Notes under the pieces: model-generated
Told to the model about the DNA's origin: nothing
Databases searched by the model: none
Seen by the model: the letters and a program-made list of their open reading frames with translations, nothing else
Program-made: the position numbers and the translations under genes
In this document: in pieces, positions 59,385 through 64,000 of the stretch
How the letters are laid out: each line of letters starts with the position of its first letter
How positions within the stretch are numbered: position 1 is the first letter of the stretch
From: Unio delphinus
Lineage: Eukaryota > Mollusca > Bivalvia > Unionida > Unionidae
NCBI GenBank assembly: GCA_029339505.1
Contig: JAQISU010000156.1
Span: forward strand, 699,001 to 763,000
Direction: 5' to 3'
Length of the DNA: 64,000 bases

Positions 59385-59831
59385 TCATGGTTTTTTTAAA
59401 CCACTTCCCGCTATCATATTTGCGGTTATGTTATCCTGGTCACTTGCTGTCAACGACGGAGTTATCAGCGACGCTAGTTTTTGATCTACTGCATTATTTA
59501 TAATTTTACTAACACTCGCAGGCATTTCCGCTGTAGACGGTAGTGGTCCTGGTTTCCTTCGCCGTCGAACTAGCGCTGTTAATTTATCCCGAGCGGCTGA
59601 AAACGCTTTCCCGGCAAGATCTCCAACAGCGCTAATACCCTTATCACGAATAACATCTATGGCTTTCATTGATAATTGTTTTGCTAGCGGCGCTACTTTT
59701 GGAGCCATTCTTGCAAATAACCCTGCAATTGTATCACCGAGACCATCATCATAGTACGCGTTATAAACTGGAAACCGTGAGTTAACTAAATAGACACTGG
59801 CTGGTTTGTCATGGTTGTCGTGTATGATCAT
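59385..59831 (-). CDS. Minor virion-like protein, open
   Basis: 148 residues, no internal break. It has an acidic YYDDGLGDTIAGLFARMAP segment near residues 26-44, then a basic region ending VRRRRKPG (around 89-96) and a C-terminus NMIAGSGLKKP. An amphipathic segment followed by basic residues just upstream of the capsid gene is the usual place for an adenovirus pVI/pX-like minor capsid protein in Polintons; the assignment is by layout, not by a named motif. An A7 run lies just before the stop, so the true end may differ. It lies 40 bp upstream of the capsid start on the same strand. Confidence 0.55.
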   Translation of the reverse strand: MIIHDNHDKPASVYLVNSRFPVYNAYYDDGLGDTIAGLFARMAPKVAPLAKQLSMKAIDVIRDKGISAVGDLAGKAFSAARDKLTALVRRRRKPGPLPSTAEMPASVSKIINNAVDQKLASLITPSLTASDQDNITANMIAGSGLKKP

Positions 59832-59892
59832 CTTATTTAAATGATATTTATCTAATTCAATGACTTTGTCATCAGATTCATCATCGATGACT

Positions 59893-60280
59893 TTAGTCGC
59901 TGTAATAATCAGTTGGATTTTCCACTAACTCGTCAATGAAATCTCGATATAGACCATCATCCATAACACCGCCTTGAAATAACCGCCTGCAGATATCAGC
60001 TGCTTCATTAATTACTTCCGGTGAGTTATTTCCAGCTCGTTTCCCTCCGATGAGAAATTCTAATCGTCATATATCGCTGAGAATATTACCAGGACATTGA
60101 ATTAGACCATTACCTGGTATCCCTCTTAGATCGCTCTTAGTTGTACCAGTTGCACCTTTTTCAGAATCAGCTTCTGCCATTATTCGTATTTCACCTGGGA
60201 TTGGGTCTGCTGTATACCCTGGTGATGGTTGTGTGACACCTCTTACTACAGCTAGAAAACTATTAAAAGCTGGACTTATT
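59893..60280 (-). pseudogene. Small conserved-looking Polinton protein with one in-frame stop
   Basis: The minus-strand frame opens at about 60280 and reads through GVTQPSPGYTADPIPGEIRI and MAEADSEKG (ATG at 60180) to TGA at 60067-60069. It goes on in the same frame with EFLIGGKRAGNNSPEVINEA and ICRRLFQGGVMDDGLYRDFI to TAA at 59893-59895. The two halves plainly belong together. TGA could be a CGA-to-TGA change. The composition is mixed and acidic at the C-terminus. No function known to me; its place between the coiled-coil and minor virion-like genes suggests a structural or assembly role. The real start may be further upstream: plausible coding continues past a TAA towards 60340. Confidence 0.55.
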
Positions 60281-60378
60281 TATTTTGTGATTCTAATTTT
60301 ATTGCGGCTTGCTAAAAATATTTTATTAGCCCAGAGGGTTTTGTTTTTTTTTTATAAATTTTCTAAACTTATCGTGTT

Positions 60379-60997
60379 TTAAATACGTATTTCTAATATT
60401 TTTTTAAAATCGTCATTAGTAAATTTAACTAATTCAGAGTCTGATTCGATTCTTCTAATTTCAGTTAACGCATTATTAGTAAATATCTCTTCAGGTGGAT
60501 AGCCTTCTATTGCAACAGCACCTTGTTGTTCTCCAAGTGCTTCAGGTGGCGCGCTAACTTCTTGTTCAAGTCGTTCAGGCGGTTGACATCTAATATCAAT
60601 ATCACCTAATCGTTCTATTTCTTCCTGAAGTTGTCGTTCCTGTTGTTCTTGTTGTCTTACAGCAGTTATTATATCACCAGGAAATGTTTTTAAAGATTTT
60701 TTAGTTTGTTTGGATCTTCTTGCTATTTTTTCAGTTTCCGTTGTTATTTTTTCAAGTTCACCAATAAGAGGTTTTTCTTTTCTTTTTTGCCCCGCCTCGG
60801 GGTCAATCTCCCATATAGCTCGCTCTATTTGATTTGGTAATTGGTTTAAACAATTCTTCAGATCCCACAGCAAATTCCGTATGTAAACTCTGTCTAGCTT
60901 GTAGTTTATTCCTGACAGAGTCACGGATTAGTATAAATCTTCTAATCGCATTTAATCTTTCACGAGCCAATCTTGTCGTTAATGAGTCATTAACCAT
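60379..60997 (-). pseudogene. Coiled-coil Polinton protein, frameshifted
   Basis: ATG 60997 opens a Arg/Asn-rich helical N-terminus (LTTRLARERLNAIRRFILIR, then SEELFKPI) that stops at 60803. The downstream frame (60924-60379) is open and carries a long heptad-like Glu/Lys/Gln region, EQQERQLQEEIERLGD, and a C-terminus NDDFKKILEIRI. The switch is around 60830-60850. An N-terminal helix with an LFKPI-type motif followed by coiled coil is frequent in Polinton gene sets and has no assigned function. The fossil at 42266-42650 looks like a distant relative. Confidence 0.6.
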
Positions 60998-61030
60998 TTT
61001 TTCAATTGTTTACAATTTTCCAATTTGAAT

Positions 61031-61437
61031 CTAAAAAAATATTACTACCTGCCAGTATTGACTAAAACAGACCATCCGAAGGTTTTTTTCGTTTTGTTCA
61101 ATTAACAATCTTATATTTCTGATTTTTGAATTAATCGTCCTTTTTATTTCATATTCCTGCCCTAATACCTTTCTTATTTTTTCCACGATAGTAAATAACG
61201 GGGCAAACTTACTGACGTCGTCACAGCATAGAAGGGATTTGCGAATTGACTTCTGAATTCGTTTTTTATCAGCGCATATTTTTTGGGTAGTACATATTTG
61301 TTATTCATAGCGCCGTATTCAATGTCCTGGAAGTCGGACATAATTTGATCATAGTTTAAACAATCTGATATGTAAATCCCCTGAGATTTTAGAATTAAAA
61401 GTTCGGTAATAACATCATTGATATTTTGAGAATTCAT
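61031..61437 (-). pseudogene. Unknown protein, frameshifted
   Basis: ATG 61437 opens 87 codons (MNSQNINDVITELLILKSQG) ending at 61174. Around 61215 another minus-strand frame becomes the coherent one (KFAPLFTIVEKIRKVLGQEY, then a Lys/Asn-rich helix) and runs to TAG at 61031-61033. Together they suggest a protein of about 135 residues with a helical C-terminal half. No family recognised. It lies between the HNH gene and the coiled-coil gene on the same strand with short gaps, so it is part of the same gene cluster. Confidence 0.5.
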
Positions 61438-61492
61438 ATTACTGATAATTATATACTTCTAATATGAAAAATATATTTCCAGAGATGGGTGT

Positions 61493-61985
61493 CTATGCAT
61501 AAACGAATTGAATTTTTTGTCCGGTCTTTTTTGAAATCGCAGATAGATAAATTCCCTCTGCGACGCATTGAACAGAAGGTGGACAAATATCGAAATACTT
61601 ACCAGCCTTAGCTATTTATTGAAATACTATTTCTTCGTTATTTGTTGTATTAAAAGATCTTACAGGTCTCGCTTTTTTTCGAGTATTGTCCAGTCTTTCC
61701 TCGTTTCAAATTTTCGCTTTCTGTAACAGCCTGCAGATTTGATAAAGAATTGTTCTTAGGATTGGAATCAATGTGATCGATAACAAAACCATCCTTGATC
61801 AATCCATGGAAACATTCATATATTATTGTGTGATTAAGACGTGTTTTCCATCCGGCTCTAAATACCAAATACCCCATACCATTATCCCACCCAACTGGTT
61901 TCTTCAGTCTCCAGTGTCTGACAATAACATCACTTGATGCCACATAGTTGCTGATCACGGGATGTGGTCGGAATTCTTGGTTCAT
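61493..61985 (-). pseudogene. HNH endonuclease with C-terminal extension, broken near its end
   Basis: From ATG 61985, 111 open codons hold an HNH_3-type core. YLVFRAGWKTRLNHTIIYEC (39-58) and HGLIKDGFVIDHIDSNP (60-76) are followed by NNSLSNLQAV (78-87); D70-H71 and the Asn residues are the probable metal-site residues. N-terminal SNYVASSDVIVRHWRLKKP resembles the NUMOD4-type start of homing endonucleases. A change of frame in an A-run near 61680 and a TAA further on lead to a last part, GKYFDICPPSVQCVAEGIYL and SKKTGQKIQFVYA, ending at TAG 61493-61495. This looks like a small DNA-binding tail. Such genes act as homing nucleases or as element-borne DNA nicking enzymes; the role here is unknown. 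Confidence 0.75.
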
Positions 61986-61999
61986 TTATATACATAATA

Positions 62000-62355
62000 C
62001 TATTTGTCTAATGCATTGTTTGGTTTAATGATTACATTTGGAAATCTTCCGATGTAGTCTTGAGGAGTTCTTATGATTTTGTCCTTGATTCTGTCAAGGA
62101 CGCTGTCAAAGGTAGAGTCATTGATGGAGTTTTTAGTTAATTTGTCATAATAACGCTTCAACTCTCTATATCGCCTACCACCGCAACTGAGACACAACTG
62201 TGATTTTCCTCTCACACCAACCCCACATCGTATGCAGGGTAAAGGCCCATAACTCCCATTACGAACACTTTGCCATGATACCCACTTTCTGCATGATTTG
62301 TTACAATGGGGTTACTGATCCAGTCATAAGCCATTTGCAATGATTCATTATACAT
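62000..62355 (-). pseudogene. Zinc-ribbon protein, first gene of the minus-strand cluster, frameshifted
   Basis: The chosen start is ATG 62355 (MYNESLQMAYDWISNP). At a C4 run near 62315 the sensible frame changes to one reading HCNKSCRKWVSWQSVRNGSY, then LPCIRCGVGVRGKSQLCLSC. That gives four paired cysteines (CxxC...CxxC) of a zinc ribbon plus an upstream HCxxxC. A helical basic tail (RYRELKRYYDKLTKN) follows, and the gene ends ALDK at 62000. No family name is known to me. It is divergently placed from the polymerase, 35 bp away, and 14 bp from the HNH gene downstream. Confidence 0.55.
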
Positions 62356-62390
62356 AAATTCTCTATTTAAATACTTGTTTTAATTATAGC
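62356..62390. promoter_or_regulatory. Probable bidirectional promoter with palindromic TATTTAAATA
   Basis: Only 35 bp separate the ATG of the minus-strand zinc-ribbon gene from the ATG of the plus-strand polymerase. The gap contains TATTTAAATA (62364-62373), a perfect palindrome that can serve as a TATA-like box in both directions. Transcripts would have very short leaders. Inferred from sequence only. Confidence 0.45.
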
Positions 62391-64000
62391 ATGAAGGAGT
62401 TCGTGAGATTATCGAAAATTACGCCCTGGAAAAATGCTAAATTCAATCTCGATAGAGTCTCTGATACACCAAAGAGTAAAATTCATGATAGAACCATGAT
62501 AAGTAAAATTCGTGATTGTTTTAATGAATTCAAGCGTGATGGAGCATCTAACTGTTGGTCGACATTTCGAATCAATGGTGAAGTTGATGCTACCATGAAA
62601 GATAAAAGCGCAGCAGTGATAATATCACATCTTACGCGGAAAAGGTATTTTTTAGAGTGAAATTCATTATCCGATCAGACACGGGAGATTGGATTATCAG
62701 GGATAAATTTGAACCCACCTTGAAGGATAAAAGAACCGTCACTGTGAGTCGAGATTCCAAGCCAGGATTTCTGACTAGAATTGACAAAACGAACTACGAA
62801 AGATCTTATCCTGTAACAGCAGTTGTTTATGGGATATATCCGTTAAATGATAAACCGAGTATTGAAAAACTAAAACCCATGAAACTATCATCGCTGAATT
62901 GTGTAGCAGAACGAATAATAGAACACTTTACAAATGCGTTGTGTGCAATCAAATGGACTGATCTAAGACGCAAGAGAATAACCGAGTGGGGATTAACAGT
63001 GAAGGAGCGAGGGGCAACGATCCAGGATATAACCAGATTGGAAACATCATTAAGATTCCCAATATCAGTAACGACGATAACCGGCGAGATATTATACGAA
63101 CCGAAATATAAATCACAAGGAGCTCCTATCAAAATTATTGATCATAACGAGCATGCATGGACATCTGCAGTAACAATATTTCCGCGGGATAGAACCATAA
63201 AGTATATACCCGCGGAATTCTCTGAGAAAAACTTATTCGAATTTATTCACCAGTTGAGTAAAAACGATCCTGTGCCAGTGTGGTTACGTCACAGCGATGA
63301 AAACCCCGAGGGTGGATTCGATCAGTTTGCAAGACCCAATGGAGAATTGTACCGTACCGAAGCCCTCCATGACAAGATGAAAAAACTAGCTAGTAGTTTC
63401 TCGAAGAGTTTCGACGACGAACAATTACTAACAAACTGTTTTACAATTCCGTCGGTTGCAGATCATTTTGCGAGAAAGAGAAACACATGGAAACCAACAA
63501 GAACTGAATTTCTCACAGAAATCAAATCAAGTTGAATAGAATATAACCACGGTGGATTATGGAATACAAATTACGACCCCAAAAATATTTTTTTCAGTTG
63601 ATATAGTCGCGTGTTATACGGCGAGTTTTCTCGGGTACGGAGAATGCGCTGAAAACTTCAAGCGATTTGGACATCCCACACAAGAGATGTCCCGTGTTGT
63701 GATTAATGGGCCACTGCCTGATCGTGATTTAACCGGATTCGCTCGTGTGGTATCATTTGAATTGGCTACATGACTTCATCTGTGCTGTTATGTTTGGATT
63801 GGTAGACATATATCTGAAAAACACTGGATGCCAATAGTGCTATTACGGTATATGATTGATTCTAAAATGCTGATACCGCTGATTGTCAGTGAAGCGATTA
63901 TATCATATCGAGCTCAGACTGAGGTCTGGTTACCACAACCCAATCTAGATAGTATAATCAACGAACAACGAAAACAATTTCCCGATCTTGACGAAGAAAA
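62391..64000 (+). pseudogene. Divergent protein-primed family B DNA polymerase, broken, partial
   Basis: Four open stretches form one polymerase-like protein. The first (62391-62660) is N-terminal, with CFNEFKRDGASNCWSTFRIN. The second (62657-63535) includes VKFIIRSDTGDWIIRDKFEP, CVAERIIEHFTNALCAIKW and HNEHAWTSAVTIFPRD, and ends after KRNTWKPTRTEFLTEIKSS. The third (to 63773) includes SVDIVACYTASFLGYGE, which I take as palm motif A, and FGHPTQEMSRVVINGPLP. The fourth continues in the same frame to the window end (WIGRHISEKHWMPIVLLRYM, YRAQTEVWLP). The breaks are a frameshift in the A/T run near 62645, TGA at 63533-63535, a frameshift in the T-run near 63592, and TGA at 63771-63773. It resembles a divergent Polinton polymerase type, unlike the canonical one at 39.9-41.5 kb. 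Confidence 0.68.

Overview
The window reads as AT-rich genomic DNA of an invertebrate animal, most likely a lophotrochozoan such as a mollusc. This rests on the kinds of LINE elements, the Polinton-type integrase and the dense short-unit satellites; the species cannot be told from the sequence. I found no convincing host protein-coding gene. The gene-like content is almost entirely mobile: pieces of Polinton/Maverick (adintovirus-like) DNA-virus elements at both ends and one old fossil in between, plus five LINE remnants, one probable SINE, and many tandem-repeat arrays. LEFT END (1-3364): part of a well-preserved Polinton-like element. It holds an open retroviral-type integrase running off the left edge (-), a parvovirus-type phospholipase A2-like protein (-), a DUF5679-type zinc ribbon (-), an A32/FtsK-type packaging ATPase (+), and an unrecognised protein with a fibre/late-gene-like C-terminus (+). 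That last gene sits between two copies of a hairpin module with perfect 16-bp inverted arms. The outer hairpin ends at 3364, a candidate end of the element. MIDDLE (3365-56868): satellites with units of about 20-75 bp, two copies of one Jockey-like gag/EN/RT/RNase H LINE (9.3-12.7 kb and 44.6-49.0 kb) and a third short fragment of it (56.3-56.87 kb). There is also a LINE with a GAC/GAT microsatellite tail (18.1-21.6 kb), a minus-strand RNase H LINE inserted into a 70-bp satellite with an apparent 11-bp target duplication (23.6-26.75 kb), an RTE/CFDP2-like endonuclease fossil (42.9-44.4 kb), and a very decayed Polinton with a canonical Polinton DNA polymerase B (about 39.9-42.4 kb). RIGHT END (56947-64000): the complementary part of a Polinton-like element, decayed. 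On the minus strand, reading leftwards from 62355, are a zinc-ribbon protein, an HNH endonuclease, an unknown protein, a coiled-coil protein, a small conserved protein, a minor virion-like protein, the major capsid protein, a small amphipathic/hydrophobic protein and an adenain-type protease. On the plus strand is a divergent family B DNA polymerase running off the right edge. A 35-bp gap containing the palindrome TATTTAAATA separates the two divergent units. Most right-hand genes carry frameshifts (several at homopolymer runs) or single in-frame stops. The left and right blocks share no gene and together make a nearly complete Polinton set: integrase, polymerase, ATPase, protease, capsid, minor proteins, and a phospholipase presumably used in entry. 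They are either two separate insertions, of different age, or two parts of one element split by about 53 kb.
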